From: Arthrobacter sp. ISL-30
Lineage (GTDB): Bacteria; Actinomycetota; Actinomycetes; Actinomycetales; Micrococcaceae
DNA length: 64,000 nucleotides
Direction of reading: 5' to 3'
Assembly (NCBI RefSeq): GCF_018613855.1
Contig: NZ_JAGGPK010000017.1
Span: 1-64,000 of the forward strand
Made by a program: the position numbers and the translations under genes
Part shown: positions 16,488-25,653 of the stretch, piece by piece
Layout of the letters: every line of letters begins with the position of its first letter
Position numbering within the stretch: position 1 is the first letter of the stretch
The notes under the pieces: generated by a model
Databases searched by the model: none
Told to the model about the DNA's origin: nothing
What the model saw: only the letters and a program-made list of their open reading frames with translations

Positions 16488-16907
16488 GAGGGTCCCGTCC
16501 AGCCAGGAACGCAGGGCGGGAGCCGGCGCGGCGCCTGTCTGCCGCGATACGACTTTCCCATCGACGAGCATCACAAGGGTGGGGATTGCCTGGATGTCGA
16601 ACCGGTCAGAGAGCCGTGGTGCATAGTCCACATTGACGCGCACCAGCTTTAGGCTGCCCGCCCGTTCCGTCGCCAACTGGTCAAGCGCGGGGCTAACCAT
16701 GCGGCAGGGACCGCACCATTCTGCCCAAAAGTCGACCAGGACGGGCACGTCAGACTGTTCGGCCACCTGAGGGAAGTCGCTCTCGCCGGACTCAACAATC
16801 CAGGGAAGCCAGTTGTGGCAATTCGCGCAACGTGGTTTGCCCGATGAGGCGGCCGGGACACGGTTGGACTTGCCGCAGTGCGGGCACTGGATGATCGCCT
16901 TGTTCAT
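16473..16907 (-). CDS. Zinc-ribbon thioredoxin (Trx2-like)
   Basis: A 144-residue thioredoxin with an N-terminal zinc ribbon (CPHC 8-11, CANC 27-30) and the active site WCGPC (64-68) in FWAEWCGPCRM. The cis-proline is in AIPTLVM. It reduces protein disulfides in the cytoplasm; the zinc ribbon is the hallmark of the thioredoxin-2 group and is linked to redox sensing. Its 3' end meets the dehydrogenase gene across a duplicated 21-bp segment. Confidence 0.92.
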   Translation of the reverse strand: MNKAIIQCPHCGKSNRVPAASSGKPRCANCHNWLPWIVESGESDFPQVAEQSDVPVLVDFWAEWCGPCRMVSPALDQLATERAGSLKLVRVNVDYAPRLSDRFDIQAIPTLVMLVDGKVVSRQTGAAPAPALRSWLDGTLSSTG

Positions 16908-17165
16908 GGTGGTTCCGGCCCCTCTCTCATCAGCTCTTTGTTGGATTCAACGACGAAACTGTGGAGGAACTTCCCGATCTCCCTGCGCCTACGGGAATGG
17001 AGTCAACAAAAGCAGGGATCCACTACCAAATCTGGTTTCCTGCAACACCCCTTTGACTACCGGTTTCCAGGCTGAGCGACGGGATAATGCACGAGTGACC
17101 CTTGTCATGAGAGCCCTCCTTTTACCGAATGAAATGGCCGCCCCGGCCAGTTTCCGCCCCGGTGA

Positions 17166-18428
17166 CTAAGCTGCCCGCTCCCTCATCCGACGCTGGACGT
17201 CGAGCAGGAACCTGAGTCCGGCGTCGGACAGCTCACCATGGAGCGAGCTCATCCAGCTGGGCGATTCGTTCAGCACCAGGCACCGCATGGATTGGCCGAT
17301 TTCGCGGCTGAGTTCGTGTACCCATTCAAGGGGAATATCGCCGCCGTCGTGTGCCCTAAGGCCCTCCTGGTAAAGCGCCATCTGGATGATCTTGCCCCGC
17401 TTTTCAATGGGCGGTGGGGTCCCTTCCACAGCCCAGTGAACCAAGAGTTGTGTCATCACACGGTCGGCGGGGTGCGCAGGAAAGGCCAGGCAATCCGCGG
17501 CGTAGTCCCACAAGACGGCAGGATCACCGGCAACGCGGCGGCCCGCAGGAGTCAGGGTCAGCCGGTCCTTCAGTTTGCGCAGCAGTTTCCAGTCCTGCAG
17601 CAGGGAGCGAAGCCTGAGGATGGGATTGACGTTGCGTTCGTTGCGGCCTGTCCCGAACCATTCGTCATCCCATCCCAGTTCGGTCATGGCACGTTTGACT
17701 ATTGCCGGCTTCAGATAGCCGGCGGAGGTCAGTTCGAGTCCGTCGGGCGCCGCTTCATGGAGCAGCCACAGCAGGGGCGCAAAGACTGATTCCATGTCCT
17801 TCGACGTCGGATCGCCGGGCCAAAGCCTGCGGCCCAGTTGGTGGAGACGCCCGTTGATCTCCACAAGGTCGAACGCAGCCGGGTCAAAATCCTCGGCTTG
17901 TTCACCGGTTACCATTTCGAACCATTCCGCGGCGTCCAGGTATTCAGGGTGACTGGGATTGCCAAGGACCTTGATGAAGTTCGCGTAGCCGCCAGTACCG
18001 CCGGAGTCCTCCACCGGTCCCCTCATCGCGCCATCGAGGCAGATAATGGTGTTTTCGCTGATCTTCGCCGGACCGATGACTTCGACCCTGTGGGTCCACG
18101 TGTCACCGAAATCGTACTCGTACTCCACGGCTGTGCCTGGCTGCGCCGGATCGATGAGCTCCAGCAGCCTGACGTCGTCGGCCGCCTCGGTATCCGACTC
18201 ATTAACGTCGTCGTCGCCACCGATTATGACGCGCGGCCGGCCCTCACGGTCCACTGCCCGAACACCAAAAAGGTGGTAGTCCTGCCACCCGAAGGCTTTC
18301 TGGATAGCGCCATGGAGTTCAGAGATTGTGACAGTCTCGGGGAGCACTACCTGCCGCCAGATAAGTGGATCAGTATCCGTGATGCTGATGCGGAGTTCGA
18401 CGGCGGGAACCTGCTTGGGTGCGTCCAT
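17166..18428 (-). CDS. Plasmid pRiA4b ORF-3-like protein
   Basis: A 420-residue protein. The N-terminal half (about 8-175) has the pRiA4b ORF-3 domain: LRISITDTDPLIWRQVVLP, the helix AIQKAFGWQDYHLFG, and the strand YEYDFGDTWTHRV. The C-terminal half (about 200-420) is uncharacterised and mostly helical with many Trp/Leu. No function is known for the family. It is divergent from the GntR gene at 18520, and the shared operator element lies between them. Confidence 0.82.
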   Translation of the reverse strand: MDAPKQVPAVELRISITDTDPLIWRQVVLPETVTISELHGAIQKAFGWQDYHLFGVRAVDREGRPRVIIGGDDDVNESDTEAADDVRLLELIDPAQPGTAVEYEYDFGDTWTHRVEVIGPAKISENTIICLDGAMRGPVEDSGGTGGYANFIKVLGNPSHPEYLDAAEWFEMVTGEQAEDFDPAAFDLVEINGRLHQLGRRLWPGDPTSKDMESVFAPLLWLLHEAAPDGLELTSAGYLKPAIVKRAMTELGWDDEWFGTGRNERNVNPILRLRSLLQDWKLLRKLKDRLTLTPAGRRVAGDPAVLWDYAADCLAFPAHPADRVMTQLLVHWAVEGTPPPIEKRGKIIQMALYQEGLRAHDGGDIPLEWVHELSREIGQSMRCLVLNESPSWMSSLHGELSDAGLRFLLDVQRRMRERAA

Positions 18429-18488
18429 TCAGCTATTCTGCCAGCACCTCAGTCCAGTTCGGCCCGGCGTCCTACAAGATTGACCCAA

Positions 18489-18498
18489 ACATCGGATG
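18489..18498. promoter_or_regulatory. Candidate GntR operator (copy 1)
   Basis: ACATCGGATG, flanked AA and ATT, lies in the 91-bp divergent region just before the GntR gene. The same ten bases, extended to palindromic ACATCGGATGT, lie between the -35 and -10 of the L-fucose promoter at 22914. TAAGAT (18508-18513) is a possible -10 that would give a leaderless message. Confidence 0.6.
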
Positions 18499-18519
18499 AT
18501 TGGCGGCTAAGATGTAGCC

Positions 18520-19191
18520 ATGGCTGTCACAGACGAAGCGATCGGCAAGATCAAGGACATGCTGATCCGAGGCGAAATAAAGGCCGGGGATCGCCTTCCG
18601 CCCGAGAAGGAACTGAGCGAGCGGCTGGGGTTGTCTCGTAGCTCCCTTCGCGAGGCGGTCAAGGCGCTCGAGCTCATCCGGGTGCTTGATGTGCGCCGCG
18701 GCGACGGTACCTACGTGACAAGCCTTGACGCTAAGCTCCTCAACGAAGCCGTCGCGTTCGTGGTGGACCTGCACCAAGACCGCTCGATTCTGGAGCTCTT
18801 CGAGGTCCGACGAATCCTGGAACCTGGTACGGCCTTCATAGCTGCCGGCAAGCTGAAGCCGGAGGATCTCCAGGCCCTTCGCGCCACCATGGACGGAATC
18901 GATGAGAATACCGCCGTTGAAGAACTCGTTGCGCACGATCTCGAATTCCACCGCCTCATCACGGAGGCTGCAGGCAACGACTATCTCACCGGCCTCCTGG
19001 AGGCTCTTTCCAGCAGGACAGTCCGTGCGCGCATCTGGCGGGGACTGACGCAGGAGAAGGCAGTGGCCCACACTCTGGCCGAGCACAAGGCGATTGCCGA
19101 CGCCCTGGAACGCGGTGACGCAGAGCTCGTTAGGTCGCTCGTCACGGTCCATATCAGCGGCGTCGAATCCTGGCTGCGCCAGGCGGTTTAG
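18520..19191 (+). CDS. FadR-type GntR regulator, probable L-fucose repressor
   Basis: A 223-residue regulator. The winged helix (about 1-70) has DRLPPEKELSERLGLSRSSL and REAVKALELIRVLDVRRGDG; the FCD ligand-binding domain (about 85-220) has the FEVRRILEPG helix, metal-type histidine patterns (HDLEFHRLI, H-TLAEHKAI) and AVEELVAHD. FCD domains sense small organic acids or sugars. No Shine-Dalgarno is visible. The ACATCGGATG element upstream also occurs in the divergent fucose promoter, so I infer this regulator represses both itself and the pathway; the effector could be a fuconate-type acid. Confidence 0.85.
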   Translation: MAVTDEAIGKIKDMLIRGEIKAGDRLPPEKELSERLGLSRSSLREAVKALELIRVLDVRRGDGTYVTSLDAKLLNEAVAFVVDLHQDRSILELFEVRRILEPGTAFIAAGKLKPEDLQALRATMDGIDENTAVEELVAHDLEFHRLITEAAGNDYLTGLLEALSSRTVRARIWRGLTQEKAVAHTLAEHKAIADALERGDAELVRSLVTVHISGVESWLRQAV

Positions 19192-19204
19192 TAGTCCTGC
19201 GCCT

Positions 19205-19242
19205 CTGAACAAAGTTGTGGTCGTCAATGGGTTCTTGTTCAG
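19205..19242. repeat. Hairpin after the GntR gene, with partial palindrome motif
   Basis: CTGAACAA (19205-19212) pairs with TTGTTCAG (19235-19242). The loop contains GTTGTGGTCGT (19214-19224), the core of the palindromes at 191 and 1247, suggesting a decayed half-copy. Confidence 0.5.
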
Positions 19243-19337
19243 GGCCGACTGCACTACCTTTTTCCTATGGCCATGGGCAAGCAACAGGTGCCCTGACCCC
19301 CTACAGGAATTTCTACTCAGAAGGAGTGGGAAAGGTC

Positions 19338-20078
19338 ATGAAAACTAAAACCAAAATATTCTTTGGTCTCTTCTTCGTCCTGTTGCTGGTTGCTGGTGGG
19401 GCAGTATTTTTTTACTTCGACAACTCAAAAAGAAGTAGGGCCGCAGAGTACAGTCCGCAGATTAACGCATCAGATTTCTCAACGAACATAACCAATAAAT
19501 ACTTCGCTCTTCCGGTCGGCAAGAAAATGACCTATGAGACTACCAACCAAGGCAGAGTCACCGAGAGAATCGAAATTGAAATCCTGCAGGAAACAAAGCG
19601 CATAGAGGGCGTTGAGACGGTCATCTATTTGGATAAGGAATACAAGAACGGGCAGCTGGTGGAGGAAACCAGGGACTACCTGGCCCAGCATAGCAACGGA
19701 GATGTGTGGTACTTCGGCGAAGATGTGAACAATTACTGGAATGGGATATTGCTGAATCATTCGGGCAGCTTCATTCATGGACAAGATGGGGCAAAGGCCG
19801 GCATTTGGATGAAGGCCGAGCAGCGCGTCGGAGACTCATATAGGCAGGAATTTTACGTTGGCAATGCAGAAGATATGCGGGACACCGTTGCTACCGGCCA
19901 GACCGTCACTACGAAAAGCGGAACATACACTGACTGCGTCAAGGTCTACGACTGGACGCCGCTTGAGAAAAATGCACGAGAACATAAGTATTACTGCCCC
20001 CAAGTCAGTTCACTGGTTCTTACTGAGGACTTGGAGACGGGCAGTCGATCAGAACTCGTAAATGTTGCTGCGCCCTAG
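19338..20078 (+). CDS. Secreted or membrane-anchored protein, low-GC
   Basis: A 246-residue protein of no recognised family. It has one N-terminal membrane helix (about 7-27) and an exported beta-rich domain (about 40-240): YFALPVGKKMTYETTNQGR, then an IEIEILQETKRIEGVETVIYLD strand region. A Cys pair (TYTDCVKVYDW and YYCPQ) may form a disulfide. ATG 19338 follows AAGGAG and AAAGG motifs. Its codon use is clearly more A/T-rich (AAA, AAT, ATA) than its neighbours, suggesting recent acquisition. Not part of the fucose pathway by sequence. Confidence 0.75.
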   Translation: MKTKTKIFFGLFFVLLLVAGGAVFFYFDNSKRSRAAEYSPQINASDFSTNITNKYFALPVGKKMTYETTNQGRVTERIEIEILQETKRIEGVETVIYLDKEYKNGQLVEETRDYLAQHSNGDVWYFGEDVNNYWNGILLNHSGSFIHGQDGAKAGIWMKAEQRVGDSYRQEFYVGNAEDMRDTVATGQTVTTKSGTYTDCVKVYDWTPLEKNAREHKYYCPQVSSLVLTEDLETGSRSELVNVAAP

Positions 20079-20662
20079 CCTTCCAGCCGTTTAATGCCGA
20101 CTTCCGTCCGTGTCGCCCGCATTCGCACCTGTTCTTCGAGCTTCACTACAGTGCTCCAGCTACGAATAGTCATTGACCTGTAGAGAGGCGACGACATTGT
20201 TTTATTCAGCCAGCTCTTGGTACGTCGGGCACTGAGCCGCTGGAAGTAAATCACTCCATCTCCCTGCCATGCCTCGTCGACTCCATCACGTGGCGTGATC
20301 GCCGACATGGCCTGTGCCGGGTCGATCCCAAGCAGGAAGATCACATCGCTGTGGAACTTCTGCGGCTCGTCGCCAAATCCTCTCGGTCTTCGGTCCATGA
20401 CCGCCTGCAGCTGTCCGTAATCGAGCACCAGCGCCGGCAATGGCTCGCTGCCCGGCTGGAGGCAGTCCCGCATCGCCGCTGAGATCTTCTTCCCTAGCTG
20501 AGCCGAGGATCCATCCGCATCAAACAACACGTTGCCGCTCGCTCCGAAGGTTGAGACGTTCGTCAGCCCTGCTCCTTCGAGGCAAGTCGTAAGAGCGCTC
20601 ATCCGCATGACGCTTCGCCCGCCAACGTTCACGCCGCGGAGAAGTGCGAGGTAGCGCGTCAT
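20075..20662 (-). CDS. DUF1697 family protein
   Basis: A 195-residue protein with the DUF1697 pattern: opening RYLALLRGVNVGGRSVMRMS, then THVQTYLQSGN-like FGASGNVLFDAD, and the late L-SARRTKSWLNKTMSSPLYRSMT region. Function unknown. It overlaps the upstream RidA-like gene by four bases, so it is translationally coupled. Confidence 0.85.
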   Translation of the reverse strand: MTRYLALLRGVNVGGRSVMRMSALTTCLEGAGLTNVSTFGASGNVLFDADGSSAQLGKKISAAMRDCLQPGSEPLPALVLDYGQLQAVMDRRPRGFGDEPQKFHSDVIFLLGIDPAQAMSAITPRDGVDEAWQGDGVIYFQRLSARRTKSWLNKTMSSPLYRSMTIRSWSTVVKLEEQVRMRATRTEVGIKRLEG

Positions 20663-21090
20663 CCCTTGAGCGCAGCGTCTCTTTCAGGAGGCAAAGCGGC
20701 CACTGCGCTTACCTCGATCAACGCTCCGGGCACCCCCAAGCCAGCGACCCGAGCGGCAGTAACCAGCGGCGGAGCGCCATCCCGCGCGAGCTTTGGTGCG
20801 ATCGCGCCGTAGGCGGAGGCGAGATCGGCTCCCTCGTCCAGGAGGACGAACCACTGGATAACGTCCTCCAGCGTGGCGCCGGCCGCTTTTAATGCGACGC
20901 TCGCGTTGTCGAGCGCTTTACTCGCCTGAGCGGCGACATCGGCGGAGACGATCGATCCGGTCTCGTCGACGCCGTTCTGGCCGCCGAGATAAATGGTTGT
21001 GGCTCCAGGAGGAACGACGGCGACGTGGCTGAAAGCGGGGCTAGCGACGAGTCCGGCAGGTTGCAGCAGGGAGATAGGCATACCCGTCAT
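20659..21090 (-). CDS. RidA/YjgF family protein
   Basis: A 143-residue protein of the RidA family. It shows FSHVAVVPPGATTIYLGGQN, the VAAQASKALDNASVALKAAGATLEDVI helix and a C-terminal strand GALIEVSAVAAL. The usual catalytic Arg region is R-VAGLGVPG. RidA proteins clear reactive enamine/imine intermediates. It lies downstream of the SDR gene in the same direction, so it may belong to the fucose operon or be a passenger. Confidence 0.8.
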   Translation of the reverse strand: MTGMPISLLQPAGLVASPAFSHVAVVPPGATTIYLGGQNGVDETGSIVSADVAAQASKALDNASVALKAAGATLEDVIQWFVLLDEGADLASAYGAIAPKLARDGAPPLVTAARVAGLGVPGALIEVSAVAALPPERDAALKG

Positions 21091-21146
21091 GATGTCAGTG
21101 AACCGTGACGACAGTCGAGAGGTCGAGGGCGGGGTTTATTTGCCGT

Positions 21147-21908
21147 TTAGGATTCCTTCCGAAGCCGCAAACCCTGCATACCGCCGTCGACTGCCAGGGA
21201 AATACCTGACGTCGAACCGGACAGCGGGCTGGCAAGATAGGCGACGGCGCCGGCCACCTCTGCCGCTTCCACAAGCCGCCCCTGCGGCTGGCGTGCGTTG
21301 AGAGCGGCGCGTTCGGCCGCGGGATCGACAGCAGAGTCCAGCAGTCGGCTCACCCATGGCGTATCAACGGTGCCCGGGTTTACACAGTTCACCCGGATGC
21401 CTTCGCGTATGTGGTCGGCGGCCATGGCCAGGGTGAGGGACAGCACCGCGCCCTTGGAGGCGGAGTATAGGGCGCGTTGCGGAAGCCCCGCCGTGGCGGT
21501 AACGGAGCACGTGTTGACGATCGCTGCTGAAGAAGACTGGCGCAGGTAGGGCAGGGCTGCGCGGCTGACGCGGGCGATGCCCACGACGTTGATGTCCAGT
21601 ACGCGGTGCCATTCGTCATCGTCGTTAGCTGCGACGTCGCCCTGCGCGCCGATGCCGGCGTTATTGACCACCACGTCCAGCTGTCCGAACTTCCTGGCAA
21701 CCTGCTCGACGGCGGCCCGCACCGAGGCGTTATCGGCAACATTGCACTCCAGGGCGAAGTGCGGGGAGCCTGCCGGATTGAGGTCCAGGACGGCGACCTC
21801 GCCGCCACCGGCGGACAGCCGATCGGCAATAGCGGCACCGATGCCGGACGCGCCTCCGGTCACCAGTGCGACAAGGCCTTCAAACTCCCTGCCGTACTCG
21901 GCGCTCAT
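21147..21908 (-). CDS. SDR dehydrogenase, probable 2-keto-3-deoxy-L-fuconate dehydrogenase
   Basis: A 253-residue classical SDR: GGASGIGAAIA NAD-binding motif, NNAGIG, a CSVTAT catalytic Ser region, the YSASK catalytic pair and NPGTVDTPWV. In the Xanthomonas-type L-fucose route this enzyme oxidises 2-keto-3-deoxy-L-fuconate to the 2,4-diketo acid. Its start overlaps the FAH gene stop by four bases, which supports this role. Substrate assignment rests on context. Confidence 0.85.
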   Translation of the reverse strand: MSAEYGREFEGLVALVTGGASGIGAAIADRLSAGGGEVAVLDLNPAGSPHFALECNVADNASVRAAVEQVARKFGQLDVVVNNAGIGAQGDVAANDDDEWHRVLDINVVGIARVSRAALPYLRQSSSAAIVNTCSVTATAGLPQRALYSASKGAVLSLTLAMAADHIREGIRVNCVNPGTVDTPWVSRLLDSAVDPAAERAALNARQPQGRLVEAAEVAGAVAYLASPLSGSTSGISLAVDGGMQGLRLRKES

Positions 21909-22825
21909 TTGGAAATCCCGCTCGACAAGGCGGAACGAGCAGACGATCGGGCGTCAGTTTGAGCTCGATAGAACTCTTGGCGTTGCCTGCCTAGTCCGTC
22001 GATTTCGAGTTCGACGACGTCGCCTGGCTGGAGGTACGGGAAGCGGCCTGAGAGGGCCACCCCTTCAGGCGTACCGGTGAGGATCACATCCCCCGGCTCC
22101 AGCACCATGTATTGGCTCACGTGGTGGACGAGGGTGGCGGCGTCGAAGATCATGTCCGCAGTGCTGGAAGACTGCCGGGGTTCGCCGTTGACCCAACTGT
22201 GCAAGCCCAGGTTTCTGGCGTCGACCTGGTCCGCCGGAACAAACCAGGGACCCAAGGGCGTGGAGGCGGGCAGCGATTTGCCCTTGGTCCACTGGCCCGC
22301 CGTTCCGGGCAGCTGGTACTCACGTTCGGAGAGATCGTTGGCCACCACATACCCGGCGATGCACTCCTCGGCCTCGGCCGTCGTGGAAAGGTATGACGCT
22401 TTACGGCCGACGACGATCCCCAGTTCGACCTCCCAGTCGTACTTTTCCGACGACGGCGGGATGGGCGCGGCGTCGAACGGACCGGCAACGGTGTTGGAGG
22501 GCTTGAGGAAGACGACAGGAATGGTGGGCGGAGCCGCGCCCGATTCGGCGGCATGCGCCACGTAGTTCATCCCGATACACACCACGGAACCCGGCCGGGC
22601 AACCGGCGAACCGATCCGCAGCCCTTCCGGGGAAACGGCAGGCAAACTGCCCGACTCGAGTGCTGCACGGGTGCGCCCCACGCCGTCGTCGGCCAGGAAG
22701 TCGCCGTCGATCTCGGAGGTCAAGGCCTCAAGGCTGAACCATTGCTCCACACCGTCTTTCCCACTGGCGATCACTACGGGCCGTTCCTCGCCGAGCGGAC
22801 CCACTCGCGCAAACTTCAAATGCAT
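21905..22825 (-). CDS. FAH-family 2,4-diketo-3-deoxy-L-fuconate hydrolase
   Basis: A 306-residue fumarylacetoacetate hydrolase-fold enzyme. The core (about 75-285) has CIGMNYVAHAAESG, the KYDWEVELGIVVGR strand with its metal-binding glutamates, GYVVANDLSEREYQL, TKGKSLPASTPLGPW, and GDVILTGTPEGVALSG. In the oxidative fucose pathway this enzyme splits the diketo acid into pyruvate and L-lactate. It is the first gene leftward from the divergent promoter. The general family is certain; the substrate is by context. Confidence 0.88.
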   Translation of the reverse strand: MHLKFARVGPLGEERPVVIASGKDGVEQWFSLEALTSEIDGDFLADDGVGRTRAALESGSLPAVSPEGLRIGSPVARPGSVVCIGMNYVAHAAESGAAPPTIPVVFLKPSNTVAGPFDAAPIPPSSEKYDWEVELGIVVGRKASYLSTTAEAEECIAGYVVANDLSEREYQLPGTAGQWTKGKSLPASTPLGPWFVPADQVDARNLGLHSWVNGEPRQSSSTADMIFDAATLVHHVSQYMVLEPGDVILTGTPEGVALSGRFPYLQPGDVVELEIDGLGRQRQEFYRAQTDARSSARSALSSGISK

Positions 22826-22880
22826 CTTTCCTCCTTCTGCGCAGCCCTAACATCAGAGCTATGCGGACTTGTTTCTCCCA

Positions 22881-22931
22881 ATACTACGGAAAAGTAAGTC
22901 ATTGACAAGGCAGACATCGGATGTTTATTCT
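22881..22931. promoter_or_regulatory. Divergent fucose promoters with overlapping -35 boxes
   Basis: Rightward: TTGACA (22902-22907), 17-bp spacer, TTATTC or TATTCT (22925-22931). Leftward: TTGTCA (22908-22903), 16-bp spacer, TAGTAT (22886-22881). The two -35 hexamers overlap, and a palindrome ACATCGGATGT (22914-22924) sits in the rightward spacer. Confidence 0.65.
22914..22924. promoter_or_regulatory. Candidate GntR operator (copy 2)
   Basis: The palindrome ACATC-G-GATGT lies between the rightward -35 and -10 boxes, so a bound repressor would block the promoter. It matches 18489-18498 upstream of the FadR-type regulator gene. Confidence 0.62.
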
Positions 22932-23019
22932 CGGAGAAGATTCCCGGCCGATTATGTGACTCTGCACTCGGGCCGGAGGGGAGAAGTGACCCCGCGCCGT
23001 CATCAAAATAGGGAGCACT

Positions 23020-24336
23020 ATGAGTGTCATTTCTGCTGTGGACATCTTTGACGTCAGGTTTCCCACGTCTTTGGAACTGGATGGGTCGGATGCCATGAAC
23101 CCGGATCCGGATTATTCCGCGGCGTACTTGGTCATCCGTACGAACGCCCGCGATGGGCACGAGGGCCATGGCTTTGTCTTCACTATTGGACGCGGAAACG
23201 AAGTGGAGGCAGCCGCCATCGGCGCCTTGCGGGACCACATCCTGGGGCGGAACGTCGAGGAACTGCTCACCGACATGGGTGGCACGTGGAAGTACCTCGT
23301 CCATGATTCCCAGCTCCGCTGGCTCGGCCCGGAGAAGGGCGTTATACACATGGCCATCGGCGCCGTAGTCAACGCCTTGTGGGATCTCAAGGCCAAGCGT
23401 GCCGGTTTGCCGCTCTGGGAACTCCTGTCCCGTATGACTCCTGAGGAACTCGTGTCCCTGATCGATTTCCGCTACATCAGTGACGCCCTCACACCAGATG
23501 AAGCATTGGGCATCCTCCGGGCCGCGGAACCCGGCCGGGGCGACAGAAGGGCCAGGCTCCTCATGGAGGGCTACCGGGGGTACACCACGACGCCGGGCTG
23601 GCTGGGATACAGCGACGACAAGCTCTCGCGGCTGGCCAAGGAAGCCGTTGCTGACGGCTTTACCCAGATCAAGCTGAAAGTCGGAGCCAACCTGCAGGAC
23701 GACATCCGGCGCGTCCGGACGGCGCGGGAAGCCGTAGGCCCGGAAATCGGGATCGCGGTGGATGCCAATCAGCGGTGGGAAGCCCAGGAAGCCATCGACT
23801 GGATGGCACACCTGGCTCCGTTCGACATCGCTTGGATCGAAGAACCCACCAGCCCCGACGACGTTCTTGGCCATGCGGCGATCGCCCGTGGCGTTGCACC
23901 CATCCCGGTGGCAACCGGAGAGCACGTGCAGAACCGCGTGGTCTTCAAGCAGATGCTGCAGGCAGGCTCACTGGAGGTCCTGCAGCTGGACGCCGCCCGC
24001 GTGGCAGGGGTCAACGAGAACATCGCCATCCTGCTCCTTGCGGCCAAGTTCGGCGTCCGGGTCTGCCCCCATGCGGGCGGCGTTGGCCTCTGCGAAGCCG
24101 TACAGCACTTGTCCATGTTCGACTTCATCGCCGTCTCAGGAACCAAGGAAGGCCGGATGATCGAATTCGTGGACCACCTCCACGAACATTTCGTCACCCC
24201 GGTAGACGTCCACTCCGGCTGCTACTGGCCGCCGTCGTCCCCCGGTGCCGGAAACGAAATGCTCCCCCAGACCCTGTCCGACTACAGCTTCCCCGAAGGC
24301 CCGGTATGGGCAGCGGTATCGGCGTCGAAATCCTGA
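23020..24336 (+). CDS. L-fuconate dehydratase
   Basis: A 438-residue enolase-superfamily enzyme. It carries the active-site set expected for L-fuconate dehydratase: K220 (acid/base, in IKLKVG), metal ligands D248 (VDANQ), E274 (WIEEP) and E301 (TGEH), and H351 ([11 protein letters not shown]). Residue numbers agree with the Xanthomonas enzyme as I recall it. It dehydrates L-fuconate to 2-keto-3-deoxy-L-fuconate. It is first in the rightward operon, behind the divergent promoter. Confidence 0.92.
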   Translation: MSVISAVDIFDVRFPTSLELDGSDAMNPDPDYSAAYLVIRTNARDGHEGHGFVFTIGRGNEVEAAAIGALRDHILGRNVEELLTDMGGTWKYLVHDSQLRWLGPEKGVIHMAIGAVVNALWDLKAKRAGLPLWELLSRMTPEELVSLIDFRYISDALTPDEALGILRAAEPGRGDRRARLLMEGYRGYTTTPGWLGYSDDKLSRLAKEAVADGFTQIKLKVGANLQDDIRRVRTAREAVGPEIGIAVDANQRWEAQEAIDWMAHLAPFDIAWIEEPTSPDDVLGHAAIARGVAPIPVATGEHVQNRVVFKQMLQAGSLEVLQLDAARVAGVNENIAILLLAAKFGVRVCPHAGGVGLCEAVQHLSMFDFIAVSGTKEGRMIEFVDHLHEHFVTPVDVHSGCYWPPSSPGAGNEMLPQTLSDYSFPEGPVWAAVSASKS

Positions 24337-24370
24337 CGGCCCCAACGCAAAGACAAGAAAGTCACCCGAC

Positions 24371-24700
24371 ATGACTGACACGATCGCCCTCCACACCCGG
24401 CTCAAGCCCGGCGCCGAGCACGAATACGAAGAGGCACATGCCAACATTCCCGCCGAGCTCCTTGACGCCTTGAAGCAATCGGGTGTTCAGAACTGGCGCA
24501 TCTGGCGCAGCGGGCAGGACCTCTTCCATCTGGTCGAAGTGGATAACTACCAAGAGATGCGTCGCGCGCTGGCCGCCCACCCGGCGAACGTCCCGTGGCA
24601 GGCCCGCATGGCTGAGCTCCTGGAAATCGAAGACGACTACTCTGGCGAGGACTTGGGCATCCCCCTTGTTTGGGAGATGCCAGTTGGGGAGATGCCATGA
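24371..24700 (+). CDS. RhaM-like L-fucose/L-rhamnose mutarotase
   Basis: A 109-residue protein of the L-rhamnose mutarotase family (ALHTRLKPGAEHEYEEAHAN, WRIWRSGQDLFHLVEVDNY, WQARMAELLE). In oxidative fucose clusters this family converts sugar anomers for the dehydrogenase. It overlaps the next gene by four bases (ATGA). The family is clear; fucose specificity is from context. Confidence 0.85.
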   Translation: MTDTIALHTRLKPGAEHEYEEAHANIPAELLDALKQSGVQNWRIWRSGQDLFHLVEVDNYQEMRRALAAHPANVPWQARMAELLEIEDDYSGEDLGIPLVWEMPVGEMP

Positions 24701-25653
24701 GCACTGCGAGTGTTAAAGGGCTGGCGCTGGGCAAGCTCGGCTTCGGCGGAGCCGGCATCGGAAACCTATACCGCGCCATTCCGGATGCCCAGGCGACTGA
24801 AACCGTCAATGCCGCCTGGGAAGCAGGGGTGCGTTACTTTGACACTGCCCCGCACTACGGACTTGGCCTGTCCGAGCGACGTCTCGGTTCCGTCCTTAGC
24901 AGCAAGCGCCGGGAGGAGTTCATCGTGTCCACGAAAGTGGGACGGCGGCTGGAACCGGCACCGGACGCCGAAGGAATGGACGACGAGGGCTTCGAAGTCC
25001 CGGCTACCACCAAGCGGGTGTGGGACTTCACCGAGGACGGAATCCGCCTGACCCTCGAGGGTTCCCTGGAGCGTCTTGGCCTGGACCGTTTGGACATCGT
25101 CTACCTGCATGATCCCGATGTGCACGACCTTGAAGGCGGCATCACGCAGGCCTTGCCGGTGCTCGAGAAACTGCGGGCAGAAGGCGCCGTCACGGCCATC
25201 GGGGTCGGCACCAACTCGGCCGAGGCTGCACTGGAATGCGTGGAGCGTGCCGACCTGGACCTGGTGATGCTGGCAGGCCGCTACACCCTGCTTGAGCAGC
25301 CCAGCGTTCCGCTGCTGGACCGCTGCATGGCGCTCGGCACCGGCGTCGTAAATGTTGGTGTGTTCAACTCCGGGCTCCTGGCGCGCCCCGAGGTTCCCGA
25401 CGACGCGCACTACAACTACGCCAAAGCGCCCCGGGCGCTGGTGGAACGGGCGCGGAACCTTGCCGCGGTGTGCCGCGATTTCGGGGTGGAACTTCCGACG
25501 GCGGCCCTGCAGTTCGGCTTGCGGCACCCCGCCGTGGTCAACGTGACTGCGGGCGCGAGCCGTCCGGAACACATGGCCACGAATGCGGCGCGAATGGCTG
25601 AAGAAGTGCCTGAGGAATTGTGGGAGGCATTGGAGGCGGTCAGTCGTGATTGA
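24697..25653 (+). CDS. Aldo/keto reductase, probable L-fucose dehydrogenase
   Basis: A 318-residue AKR: GFGGAGIGNLY at the N-terminus and the AKR catalytic residues D and Y in YFDTAPHYG, K in STKVG and H in YLHDPD. The C-terminal part has the VNVTAGASRPEHM segment typical of the fucose/aldose 1-dehydrogenase group. It oxidises L-fucose to L-fuconolactone using NAD(P). ATG 24697 is preferred because GGGGAG sits five bases before it. The GTG start of the lactonase gene lies inside its last codons. Confidence 0.87.
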   Translation: MSTASVKGLALGKLGFGGAGIGNLYRAIPDAQATETVNAAWEAGVRYFDTAPHYGLGLSERRLGSVLSSKRREEFIVSTKVGRRLEPAPDAEGMDDEGFEVPATTKRVWDFTEDGIRLTLEGSLERLGLDRLDIVYLHDPDVHDLEGGITQALPVLEKLRAEGAVTAIGVGTNSAEAALECVERADLDLVMLAGRYTLLEQPSVPLLDRCMALGTGVVNVGVFNSGLLARPEVPDDAHYNYAKAPRALVERARNLAAVCRDFGVELPTAALQFGLRHPAVVNVTAGASRPEHMATNAARMAEEVPEELWEALEAVSRD

